Shown here: positions 22,411 through 28,627 of the stretch, piece after piece
How the letters are laid out: the number at the start of each line of letters is the position of its first letter
Position numbering within the stretch: the first letter of the stretch is position 1
NCBI GenBank assembly: GCA_934457235.1
Contig: CAKSHT010000010.1
Coordinates: 1-28,627, forward strand
DNA: 28,627 bases
DNA from: an uncultured Oscillospiraceae bacterium
GTDB lineage: Bacteria; Bacillota; Clostridia; Oscillospirales; Ruminococcaceae
Direction of reading: 5' to 3'
Translations under genes and position numbers: made by a program
Notes under the pieces: generated by a model
The model's database searches: none
What the model was told of the DNA's origin: nothing
The model's input: the letters and a program-made list of their open reading frames with translations, nothing else

Positions 22411-23562
22411 TCAGTTGATGTAATTGAATGCCCTGTCAATGTTTTCTTCCACTATGGAAGCTGCGGATTCGATGTTTGCCTCTATTACGGAGGCTGCTGA
22501 ATCAATGTTATCGCCTGCCGCATTCGTGATCTCTTCAACGGCTGCGATACCTTCAGGCGCCGTTCCCGGATAGATGGAGGTGGTTTCAGCGTGAGCGCTC
22601 TCATCGAAATAGTATTCATAGGAGCTGCTGAAATAATCCTCGTTTCTGGCGCGTATCAGTTCGATATCTCCGGAGGTGAGGGTAACGTTTATCTTGTTTC
22701 CGCCGCTGCCGAGTACGATATCTCCGCTTTCAACCGCCACGGAGTTTGTTTCAGTGCCGTCAAACGTTGTCATCACGACATCGCCGGAGGTCTTGCTGCA
22801 ATGGATATTCGCGGAGGTGTCCCAGGGAAGTCCGAGGGCGACGTCGCCGGAGGTCATATTCACGTAGCAGTCGCCGGTAAGCTCCTTAAATCCGATCTGC
22901 AGGTCGCCGGAGGATACGCGGATATTTCCGGTGCCGGTCAGCGATGATACGTTTATATCACCGGAAGTCGCGCGGATATCATATGACTTGGTGGCTGCAT
23001 TCAGCGCGGTTATCGAACCGGAGGTAGTCTTTATCGTAAGGCTGTCGGTGGTGATATCCGGCTGGAGGTATTTCATATGACCAGAGGTCGTGGAAAGCTC
23101 CACGTTCTTTGCGGAAACTCCTACGGACTCGGCGTAACCGGAGGTCATGCCGATAGTCAGCCGATCGTATATCTTGTCGGGGACGGATACGTTTACGGTC
23201 GTGTTCCGTCCTCTGTTCATTATCCAGTTTATCCATGAGGAGAAGTCGATACCACCGTAGCTGCTTGTTGAGATAACGAGGGTGTCGCCGTTAAGTCCGA
23301 CATTTATCTTGCGGATATCCGCGTCGCTGCCGGTAATGTTCACCTCCGTCGTGCTGCCGGAGTACGGGGAGAGCACCAGCTCATATGAGCCGATGTTCGC
23401 TTCAATGCCCGTATATTCGCCGTCTACCTGGTATGAGCTGGACTGGTTACTGCCGACGCCGTACCCGGCGTTTTTGTTCACGCCGAACACTGCAACGGAT
23501 ATCCCGAATGCGATGAACGAAACGACGCACAGCGGAATGAATATTTTCAGAATAACTTTCAT
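22411..23562 (-). CDS. Membrane-anchored DUF4097 beta-helix protein
   Basis: 383 residues. One N-terminal hydrophobic segment (about 4-27, IFIPLCVVSFIAFGISVAVF) acts as anchor or signal; no lipobox Cys was seen. About residues 55-310 form regularly spaced rungs with TSGD/SSGD turns (TTSGHMKYL, TTSGSITAL, ATSGDINVS, VSSGDLQIG, MTSGDVALG, KTSGDVVMT, VESGDIVLG, LTSGDIELI). This is the DUF4097 pattern and implies an extended beta-helix outside the membrane. The last 32 residues carry near-repeated 11-mers (NIDSAASVIEA / NIESAASIVEE), an amphipathic helix. AAGGAGG precedes the ATG. The HAAS gene ends 12 bp upstream. Confidence 0.88.
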   Translation of the reverse strand: MKVILKIFIPLCVVSFIAFGISVAVFGVNKNAGYGVGSNQSSSYQVDGEYTGIEANIGSYELVLSPYSGSTTEVNITGSDADIRKINVGLNGDTLVISTSSYGGIDFSSWINWIMNRGRNTTVNVSVPDKIYDRLTIGMTSGYAESVGVSAKNVELSTTSGHMKYLQPDITTDSLTIKTTSGSITALNAATKSYDIRATSGDINVSSLTGTGNIRVSSGDLQIGFKELTGDCYVNMTSGDVALGLPWDTSANIHCSKTSGDVVMTTFDGTETNSVAVESGDIVLGSGGNKINVTLTSGDIELIRARNEDYFSSSYEYYFDESAHAETTSIYPGTAPEGIAAVEEITNAAGDNIDSAASVIEANIESAASIVEENIDRAFNYIN

Positions 23563-23574
23563 CTCTGTGCCTCC

Positions 23575-24582
23575 TTACAGATCATATATAGCCTTGACAT
23601 GATCTATGACTATATGTTTTATCCAGTAGAAAACCGCCTTGCACAAACCGAATATCACGCAGCCCACCAGCACGGAGCCGCTCACCATTCCAATGCAGAG
23701 AAGAATGCGGCTTATGATATTGAAATATTCGTTGCCAAGCTGCGTCAGTCCGCCGGTGAACAGGCTGAGAGCAGCGGCGCCGATAACGCCGAATATGAGC
23801 GAAATAACCATCGGAAGAAGCCATGACCATAAAAACACATCTAGTACCAGGCAGCCAATGAGCTTACCAACGTTGACATTGGCGGGTCTGCCCTTGACGT
23901 CGCTGAACTTGAAGCCGCCGTCCTTTGCGTGGTTTCCTACCGGGGGAACGCACTGGGGAGGAACTTCTCCGGTGCGGGAATTGGTGGAATTCGCGTGCAT
24001 ATCGTCAGTCTGGCGCGGTACGCTGCCGTACTGGTAGCGCGTATCCGCCGAACTCGCGGCGGGCGCGGGCTGTTCCGGCGCGATGTGTTCGGGAGTGACC
24101 TCCCGTGGCTTCGGCGGGTCAGGTTCGTATGCGATGTGCTCCGGCGTGAATTCCCGGACGTGGGCGCTGTCCTTGTTAAGCTCCACTCTGGGAGATACCG
24201 GCGCAGGATTTTCCGGCTCCTCCATGATGTGTTCCGGCGTGAATTCGCGTATCGCGGGCTGTTCGGGAGCGGTTTCGTCCTTTACTAGCGAGAGATCCGC
24301 CGGGAGCTTCTCGCCGGGCTTCGTGAGGGATATCCTCTGATTTGCCACGGCGTCCGCCACGATGGAGTTCAGCCGGGTGCTGGGGATATCCAGATAATTC
24401 CGCGCGATCTCCTTGACGTCGCCGAGTTTCTCGCAGGTTTCCTCCTCGGATAATCCGGCTTCCTGGCTCTCCTTGAAGTGCTCCTCGAAATCCGAGAATA
24501 TGTCCTCGTCATCGTCTATTCCTATCCTGTGCAGCTCGTTGTGCAGCTGGTACAGAAAGTCACCCTTGTTCTTTGCTATCAT
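23575..24582 (-). CDS. HAAS (DUF1700) membrane protein with REFTPEHI repeats
   Basis: 335 residues. The N-terminal HAAS/DUF1700 domain (1-66: FLYQLHNELHRIGIDDDED, EEHFKESQEAGLSEEE, EKLGDVKEIARNYL) is typical of proteins paired with PadR regulators. A Pro/Glu-rich linker (about 85-230) contains three REFTPEHI-type repeats at 112-119, 143-150 and 160-167. The C terminus has hydrophobic segments at about 239-275 and 286-316, so the linker and HAAS domain are probably cytosolic. Its ATG overlaps the padR stop by 4 bases, giving tight coupling. It is likely a membrane partner in the response controlled by this PadR; the exact role is unknown. Confidence 0.88.
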   Translation of the reverse strand: MIAKNKGDFLYQLHNELHRIGIDDDEDIFSDFEEHFKESQEAGLSEEETCEKLGDVKEIARNYLDIPSTRLNSIVADAVANQRISLTKPGEKLPADLSLVKDETAPEQPAIREFTPEHIMEEPENPAPVSPRVELNKDSAHVREFTPEHIAYEPDPPKPREVTPEHIAPEQPAPAASSADTRYQYGSVPRQTDDMHANSTNSRTGEVPPQCVPPVGNHAKDGGFKFSDVKGRPANVNVGKLIGCLVLDVFLWSWLLPMVISLIFGVIGAAALSLFTGGLTQLGNEYFNIISRILLCIGMVSGSVLVGCVIFGLCKAVFYWIKHIVIDHVKAIYDL

Positions 24583-24899
24583 TGTTCCTTGTCCCCTTTC
24601 AGCAGCGCGTTTATGCTGTCAACAAACTCAAACCATTCCTTTAAAAGCGTTTCCTTTTCATTTCTGCCTGTTTCGGTAATTTTGTAATATTTACGCGGAG
24701 GGCCTTCCTGCGATTCCACTATGTAGGAATCTATCAGCCCGTTGTCCTTCAGCCGCTTCATCAGCGGATATATCGTTCCCTCGGTCATCTGCATACAGCC
24801 GGATATCCTGTTCACCAGCTCATAGCCGTAGCAGTCGCTGTCGCATAATATCGAAAGAACGCACAGCTCCAGTGTCCCGCGCTTCAGCTGAGAGTTCAT
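24579..24899 (-). CDS. PadR family transcriptional regulator
   Basis: 106 residues, the short PadR subfamily. Winged helix: LKRGTLELCVLSILCDSDCYGYELVNRI, then the recognition region MTEGTIYPLMKRLKDNGLIDSYIVESQEGPPRKYYKITETG, with the conserved Y-P-L and R-K-Y-Y wing. A single C-terminal dimerisation helix follows (EKETLLKEWFEFVDSINALL). Regulators of this type repress their own operon and sense membrane-active compounds or stress. GGAGGTG lies 6 bases before ATG 24899. It is the first gene of a four-gene minus-strand operon. The promoter upstream carries four CAAGGTA boxes in two 17-bp-spaced pairs, likely its own operators. Confidence 0.95.
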   Translation of the reverse strand: MNSQLKRGTLELCVLSILCDSDCYGYELVNRISGCMQMTEGTIYPLMKRLKDNGLIDSYIVESQEGPPRKYYKITETGRNEKETLLKEWFEFVDSINALLKGDKEQ

Positions 24900-24929
24900 G
24901 TTTCACCTCCGGAGGTTATCCTTGTCTTT

Positions 24930-25031
24930 CAAGGTACTTTGCCTTGCAAGGTAGCCTGCTCAAAAAATCCGGAACATTTCTCCCTGTTCCGTGATCTTAT
25001 TATACCACAAGGTATTTTGTTTTACAAGGTA
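24930..25031 (-). promoter_or_regulatory. padR operon promoter with paired CAAGGTA operators
   Basis: Minus-strand sigma-A promoter TTGTAA (25027-25022), 17 bases, TATAAT (25004-24999). CAAGGTA occurs at 24930-24936, 24947-24953, 25008-25014 and 25025-25031, so each pair is spaced by exactly 17 bp. One pair covers the -35 and the spacer, the other lies in the leader. Bound protein would block the promoter. At the predicted start site the RNA can fold CGGAACA/TGTTCCG (24991-24970), followed by TTTTTT. Autoregulation by PadR is inference. Confidence 0.8.
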
Positions 25032-25037
25032 GTGAAT

Positions 25038-25115
25038 GCACAAATTATAACGGGTTTTCGCACAGCAATTTGTGCATATTGCACAGTTGGCTAGCACAAA
25101 TAAATGTGCTATAAT
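25038..25115 (+). promoter_or_regulatory. Promoter with GCACA/TGTGC half-site array
   Basis: Promoter TTGGCT (25087-25092), 17 bases, TATAAT (25110-25115). GCACA or TGTGC half-sites lie at 25038, 25060, 25071, 25081, 25094 and 25105, mostly 10-13 or 22 bp apart, so on nearly one face of the helix. Two pairs form palindromes: TGTGCA-tat-TGCACA (25071-25085) and AGCACA-n6-TGTGCT (25093-25110), the latter filling the promoter spacer. The binding protein is unknown. Confidence 0.65.
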
Positions 25116-25121
25116 ATAATT

Positions 25122-25215
25122 AAGATAATAGCAGGTCATCTGAGGTGGAAGAATACGTCCACGTTCACACGCCGCTATCTTGACCGCCCCGGGACATCGT
25201 GGCGGCTTTCTTTTT
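25122..25215 (+). ncRNA. Candidate pseudoknotted small RNA with terminator
   Basis: Follows a good promoter (-10 at 25110-25115) and ends in an intrinsic terminator; it encodes no open frame of note. Pairings seen: P1 AAGATA-(ATA)-GC (25122-25132) with GCTATCTT (25174-25181); P2 GTGGA (25145-25149) with TCCAC (25158-25162); and a pseudoknot GGTC (25134-25137) with GACC (25182-25185). The last two bases of GACC also start the terminator stem CCGCC/GGCGG (25184-25188 with 25201-25205, then TTTCTTTTT). That overlap is the layout of a riboswitch-like switch, but no gene follows directly and I do not recognise a known class. Existence and structure are predictions from one sequence. Confidence 0.5.
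25182..25215 (+). terminator. Terminator of the small RNA
   Basis: Stem CCGCC/GGCGG (25184-25188, 25201-25205), loop CCGGGACATCGT, then CTTTCTTTTT. A modest stem but a good T-run. Confidence 0.7.
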
Positions 25216-25224
25216 ATATGATAT

Positions 25225-25243
25225 GCGCCGTGGATACACGGCG
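25225..25243 (+). repeat. Left copy of duplicated terminator hairpin (no T-run)
   Basis: CGCCGTG-GATA-CACGGCG hairpin (25226-25243). Its first 18 bases from 25225 are identical to 25433-25450. Here it is followed by the repeat element, not thymines, mirroring 9249-9276. Confidence 0.85.
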
Positions 25244-25432
25244 TGAGACCGTCGAAAAAGTCCCGTTGGGACTTTTCCGCCGAACATCCACGCCGCGCGC
25301 ACGGTTTGTCGGCAAAGCCGACAAACCGCACACTTGCGCGGATAGAAGTATTTTTTGACCCGGCAAAGCTGGGTCAAAAAATGGATTTCAAATGCCCGCT
25401 TCGCGGGCAAAAGATACTTTTTCGACAAGCTG
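25244..25432 (+). mobile_element. Terminator-associated repeat, copy D (complete)
   Basis: 189 bp, the same length as copy B. Left end TGAGACCGTCGAAAAAGT, right end ACTTTTTCGACAAGCTG; the core GTCGAAAAAGT/ACTTTTTCGAC is a perfect inverted repeat. Internal hairpins: AAAAGTCCC/GGGACTTTT (25256-25276), GGTTTGTCGGC/GCCGACAAACC, a 14-pair stem from TTTTTTGACCC to GGGTCAAAAAA, and GCCCGC/GCGGGC. The first stem has C-G where copy B has A-T, a compensatory change. Both flanks carry the same 18-bp host terminator hairpin. Non-coding, no transposase. Confidence 0.85.
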
Positions 25433-25457
25433 GCGCCGTGGATACACGGCTTTTTTT
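25433..25457 (+). terminator. Terminator hairpin, right copy, with T-run
   Basis: GCCGTG-GATA-CACGGC (25435-25450) followed by seven thymines (25451-25457). It is the copy that retains terminator function after the presumed insertion of copy D, and lies in tandem with the small-RNA terminator 220 bp upstream. Confidence 0.75.
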
Positions 25458-25550
25458 ATTTGCGGGAGCTTCGTGTTGTCAAATCTGCACGACCAGGATT
25501 GTGCAATATTCCCAAATTGCCAAAAAAACATGTTTTGATATTCACGGCGC

Positions 25551-25579
25551 TTGAAAAAAAATGCGAAATACTGTATAAT
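25551..25579 (+). promoter_or_regulatory. Sigma-A promoter of the EAL-HDOD gene
   Basis: TTGAAA (25551-25556), 17 bases, TATAAT (25574-25579), almost full consensus, 45 bp before the start codon. A perfect palindrome AAAACATGTTTT (25525-25536) lies just upstream of the -35 and could be an operator. Confidence 0.88.
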
Positions 25580-25623
25580 TATAATCGGACTATAATATGT
25601 ACCCCAGGGGAGAGGTGTGCTTC

Positions 25624-26838
25624 ATGGACGTGTATATGGCGCGACAGCCTATTTTCGATACAGACAACCATGTTTACGGCTACGAGCTGCTTTATCGCAG
25701 CAACGGCAAGCAGAATGAATATACCGGACTTGACGGTGACGCTTCCACCGCAGACGTAGTCACCAATGCGTTTTTCGGGCTGAACATCTCGGAGATCATC
25801 GGCAAGCACAAGGCGTTCATCAATTTCACGTCCAACCTTCTGAAGCGCGGCGTTCCGAAGATGATATCCCCGGAGCTTGTCGTCGTCGAGGTGCTTGAAA
25901 ACCTCATGATGGACGAGCAGCTGCTCGGCGCCTGTCAGGAGCTTAAGGAGCGCGGTTATACCCTGGCGCTGGACGACTTCGAATACGACAACAGCTACAG
26001 CCAGCTTTTTGAGCTTGGCGACATAGTCAAGATAGACTTCCGCACTCCGCAGAAATCCATTGAGGAAACGGCGTACATCTGCCGCTACTGCAACAAGCTT
26101 ATGCTGGCGGAGAAGATAGAGAGCCAGGAGGAATTCGAGTGGGCGAAGAAGCTCGGATGCAGTTTCATGCAGGGTTACTATTTCGCAAAGCCTACCATAA
26201 TGTCCAAGAACGCCTTAACTCCGCTGCCCGTGAATTTCATGCGGGTAATGCAGCTGGTTTCACAGCCGGAGCCGGAGTTCAGCGACATCGTTGACGTTAT
26301 CTCCTGCGACACCGCTATGTGTCAAAGACTTCTCAGACTGATAAATTCCGTGTATTTCGGTGTGCGCAACCGCGTCAGCTCCATCGGGCAGGCGCTTGTG
26401 ATACTCGGTCTGGACTACCTGCGGGAGTGGATATACCTCATGGGTATGCAGCGCATAACCCACAGCGACAACGTGGAGCTTATGCGTATATCCTGCCTGC
26501 TGGCGAAGTTCTGCAAGCGGCTGGCGCTGATGATACCGGAGGCCGCCGGCGACGCGGACGCGTTCTATCTGATGGGACTTCTGTCGATGGTGACATACGG
26601 CGGAGAACGCGCCCTGGCGCAGGCTCTGGAGGAATTCCCGCTGACCCCGGAGATAAAGAACGGCCTTATGGGCAGAGGCGGAGTCTACAGCGATGTGTTC
26701 GACCTGGCATACAGCTATGAAAAGGCGGACTGGGCGACTGTGGATAAATATGTAGAAAAATATCACCTGGACAGCTCCAAGGTTTCCGAGGCATTCGTCC
26801 AGTGCGTGAAAGAGGCGGAGCGCGTCAGAATGATGTGA
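25624..26838 (+). CDS. EAL-HDOD signalling protein (YuxH/CdgJ type)
   Basis: 404 residues. An N-terminal EAL-like domain (1-205) opens with MDVYMARQPIFDTDNHVYGYELLYR, typical for EAL-HDOD fusions; a C-terminal HDOD domain (about 210-385) follows, with LLRLINSVYFGVRNRVSSIGQALVIL. The EAL motif itself is ELL, the DDFG-type motif is DDFEYDNS and AEGVE is AEKIES, so c-di-GMP hydrolysis is doubtful and a binding or scaffolding role is likelier. Relatives affect motility and surface behaviour. ATG 25624 is preferred over the in-frame ATG 25597 because GGGGAGAGG lies between them. The FkbM gene follows after 17 bp. Confidence 0.92.
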   Translation: MDVYMARQPIFDTDNHVYGYELLYRSNGKQNEYTGLDGDASTADVVTNAFFGLNISEIIGKHKAFINFTSNLLKRGVPKMISPELVVVEVLENLMMDEQLLGACQELKERGYTLALDDFEYDNSYSQLFELGDIVKIDFRTPQKSIEETAYICRYCNKLMLAEKIESQEEFEWAKKLGCSFMQGYYFAKPTIMSKNALTPLPVNFMRVMQLVSQPEPEFSDIVDVISCDTAMCQRLLRLINSVYFGVRNRVSSIGQALVILGLDYLREWIYLMGMQRITHSDNVELMRISCLLAKFCKRLALMIPEAAGDADAFYLMGLLSMVTYGGERALAQALEEFPLTPEIKNGLMGRGGVYSDVFDLAYSYEKADWATVDKYVEKYHLDSSKVSEAFVQCVKEAERVRMM

Positions 26839-26855
26839 CCGCAGAGAGGCATGAA

Positions 26856-27953
26856 ATGGCATTTTTCCTTGATGAGATAGACACCTGCCTGTGGGATTAC
26901 CTGGGGCAGACGGATAAGAAAATTGTGCTCTACGGCATGGGCGACGGCGCGGAGAAGATAAAATCAGTGCTGGACGGCATCGGCGTACCCGTTGCTGACA
27001 TCATGGCGAGCGATGAGTTCGTGCGCGGTCACAGCTTCCTGGGCTGCCGTGTGAAGAAGCTCTCGGAGATAGAGGAGCTTTACGGCGAGGATTTCCTGAT
27101 ACTCGTGTGCTTCGGCAGTCAGCTGCCGGAAGTCATGGAGCATATCTACAGCATAGCGGAAAAGCATGAGCTTTATGCGCCGAACGTTCCGGTGGTGGGC
27201 GACGGGCTTTTCACGCTGGATTACGCGAGGGAGCACCGCGAGGAGCTTTCCAGGGTGTATGGAATGCTGGCGGACGAACAGTCGAAGCTCGTGTTCGAAA
27301 ATGTTATCCGCTATAAGCTGAGCGGAAAGCTTGAGTACCTCCGGCAGTGCGAAAGCCCGGAGGAGGAAATGTACGACCTGCTGAAAATAGGCGCGGAGGA
27401 AACCTACGTTGACCTCGGCGCATACAACGGCGACACTATAGTGAAGTTCCTCAACGAAACGGGCATGCACTTCCGCAAGATATATGCGATGGAGCCGGAT
27501 CACCGGAATTACGTGAAGCTGAAGCGCCGTCTGTATATGATAGGCTCCGGGCTGCTGGAGGCTTATAACTGCGGCGCGTGGGACAGCGAAACGGTAATGC
27601 GGTTCAGCCTGCGGTCGGGGAGAAGCTCCAAGGTGGACGAAAACGACCCGGTGCGCGCGGCAAATCCCGCGAGATACCGCGAGGTCAATATGATGAGCGT
27701 TGACCATATGCTCCAGGGCGACGCCGCGACGTTCATAAAATACGATGTCGAGGGCAGCGAGGAAAAGGCGATAGAGGGAGCGCGGGAGACTATCTCGGCA
27801 TACCGTCCGAAGCTTTCCGTGGCGCTGTATCACCGCAACGAGGATATGTTCGCCATTCCGCTCCAGATCGCCGGGATAAACAGGAAATACAGGTTTTATC
27901 TGCGGCATCACCCGTATATTCCGGATTGGGACACCAATCTGTATTGTATCTGA
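26856..27953 (+). CDS. FkbM family methyltransferase with N-terminal nucleotide-binding-like domain
   Basis: 365 residues. The C-terminal half (about 175-345) is an FkbM-type SAM methyltransferase: ETYVDLGAYNGDTIVKFL (motif I), YAMEPDHRNYVKLKRRL, and the family hallmark FIKYDVEGSEEKAIEGA. The N-terminal part (about 15-120) begins KIVLYGMGDGAEKI, a Rossmann-like glycine loop, and resembles the domain preceding FkbM in some glycan-modifying proteins. Substrate unknown; FkbM enzymes O-methylate sugars or polyketides. ATG 26856 follows GAGAGG; an overlapping ATG at 26851 is out of frame. It is 17 bp after the EAL-HDOD gene, probably the same transcript. Confidence 0.88.
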   Translation: MAFFLDEIDTCLWDYLGQTDKKIVLYGMGDGAEKIKSVLDGIGVPVADIMASDEFVRGHSFLGCRVKKLSEIEELYGEDFLILVCFGSQLPEVMEHIYSIAEKHELYAPNVPVVGDGLFTLDYAREHREELSRVYGMLADEQSKLVFENVIRYKLSGKLEYLRQCESPEEEMYDLLKIGAEETYVDLGAYNGDTIVKFLNETGMHFRKIYAMEPDHRNYVKLKRRLYMIGSGLLEAYNCGAWDSETVMRFSLRSGRSSKVDENDPVRAANPARYREVNMMSVDHMLQGDAATFIKYDVEGSEEKAIEGARETISAYRPKLSVALYHRNEDMFAIPLQIAGINRKYRFYLRHHPYIPDWDTNLYCI

Positions 27954-27965
27954 GGATAACGACTT

Positions 27966-28627
27966 ATGAAGATTGTAATAGGAATTGTTCTGATAGCGCT
28001 GGTGCTCCTGGGGCTTATCGCGTACCTTATCCTTATGCTCAACGCCAGGGAGATGATATTCTGCGGCGACGTGCAGAATGAAACGGGCACATCGGCGTCA
28101 GTCACCAGGGTCTATACGACGGATCTTTCGGCGAATGAAACGCTCTCCGAGATAATAGTCAAGATGAACGAATCCCAGGACGGCTCGGTGCAGGTCACTG
28201 ACCTCACGGAAGTTCTGGCGCAGTACCAGAACATAATTTATGCGCCGGTGTTCACTGTGTCAGTCGAGCAGATAGACACTTCCACCTACATCATCAACGG
28301 CAGCGTGTTCAACGGGATAGACGAGAACGGCAACGAAGCCGTCCCGGACTACCGCTACAAGGACATGAACCTCAGCACGGTGGTAACTAACGGAACGGTC
28401 ATCGCGGCACAGAACGTATACGACAACGAGCAGGCGGCGGATAACACCGACCCTATTTTCATTCAGCGCCAGCAGGTCATCGACCCTATCGTAAAGGGCG
28501 ACGCGTCCGAGGCGGCGTTTGCGCTCCAGGATTGCAGCAGCTTCCGGGTGATAGTCCACGGCGACAGCGTTCAGAACCTCCCGGAGGTAACGTTTGTTTA
28601 TGTGTATAACGTGGACGCGGAAAATCC
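27966..28627 (+). CDS. Membrane-anchored protein of unknown function (3' end cut off)
   Basis: Open for 220 codons to the window edge with no stop. ATG 27966 is preceded by TGAGGATAACGACTT, where the AGGA overlaps the FkbM stop. Residues 4-24 (VIGIVLIALVLLGLIAYLIL) form a single membrane segment. The rest is rich in Thr, Asn, Asp and Val with predicted beta strands (TVSVEQIDTSTYIINGSVF, FRVIVHGDSVQNLPEVTFVY), so probably an extracytoplasmic domain anchored by its N terminus. No Cys lipobox is seen and I recognise no family. Likely co-transcribed with the EAL-HDOD and FkbM genes. Confidence 0.8.
   Translation, partial: MKIVIGIVLIALVLLGLIAYLILMLNAREMIFCGDVQNETGTSASVTRVYTTDLSANETLSEIIVKMNESQDGSVQVTDLTEVLAQYQNIIYAPVFTVSVEQIDTSTYIINGSVFNGIDENGNEAVPDYRYKDMNLSTVVTNGTVIAAQNVYDNEQAADNTDPIFIQRQQVIDPIVKGDASEAAFALQDCSSFRVIVHGDSVQNLPEVTFVYVYNVDAEN

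Noticed and set aside
25122..25215. ZTP (pfl) riboswitch, because of the CCGCCCCGGGACA segment near a pseudoknot
   Set aside because: The conserved upstream and CCGCCTGGGCA elements of that class do not match, and no purine or one-carbon gene follows.

Overview
This window comes from a motile, endospore-forming member of the Firmicutes/Clostridia. The evidence is a flagellar operon with the FliW-CsrA pair, a spoVAC-spoVAD-spoVAE operon, near-consensus sigma-A promoters and strong GGAGG ribosome binding sites. Base composition, gene content and the style of the interspersed repeats suggest a Ruminococcaceae/Oscillospirales-like genome, but no rRNA or other marker here proves the genus.

Layout. 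(1) 1-420: a cut-off copy of an interspersed repeat, a block of three to four hairpins, then a textbook sigma-D (FliA) promoter at 322-348. (2) 448-9244: one flagellar operon on the + strand, flgM-flgN-flgK-flgL-(DUF6470/YviE type)-fliW-csrA-fliD-fliS-(FliT-like). It encodes the anti-sigma factor, hook-filament junctions, filament cap, export chaperones and post-transcriptional control of flagellin; flagellin itself is not in the window. (3) 9245-9650: two copies of the repeat family, each embedded in an intrinsic terminator. (4) 9646-9909 (-): a comFB-like gene with its own promoter. (5) 10075-11936: spoVAC-spoVAD-spoVAE for dipicolinate uptake into the forespore. (6) 12022-21305: a sigma-A promoter and a tight housekeeping operon, purB-recJ-relA/spoT-MBL hydrolase-pncB-unknown gene. 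(7) 24899-21487 (-): padR-HAAS(DUF1700)-DUF4097-DUF4097, an envelope-type operon with paired CAAGGTA operators over its promoter. (8) 25031-25457: an array of GCACA/TGTGC half-sites, a promoter, a candidate pseudoknotted small RNA with its terminator, and another repeat copy inside a second terminator. (9) 25551-28627: a consensus promoter, an EAL-HDOD signalling protein, an FkbM-type methyltransferase and a cut-off membrane-anchored protein of unknown function.

The most unusual signal is the repeat family of about 190 bp (copies at 1-77, 9277-9465, 9521-9617 and 25244-25432). It has inverted ends and several internal hairpins, some with compensatory changes between copies. In the two complete copies the host terminator hairpin is present on both sides, as if the element inserts into intrinsic terminators and duplicates the whole stem-loop. 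The second is the standalone RNA candidate at about 25122-25215, whose pseudoknot strand overlaps its terminator stem and whose promoter carries a helically phased operator array.

Functional links, partly inferred: a c-di-GMP/motility theme may join the flagellar operon, the ComFB-like protein and the EAL-HDOD protein. RelA/SpoT and PurB are both tied to purine nucleotide and (p)ppGpp balance.
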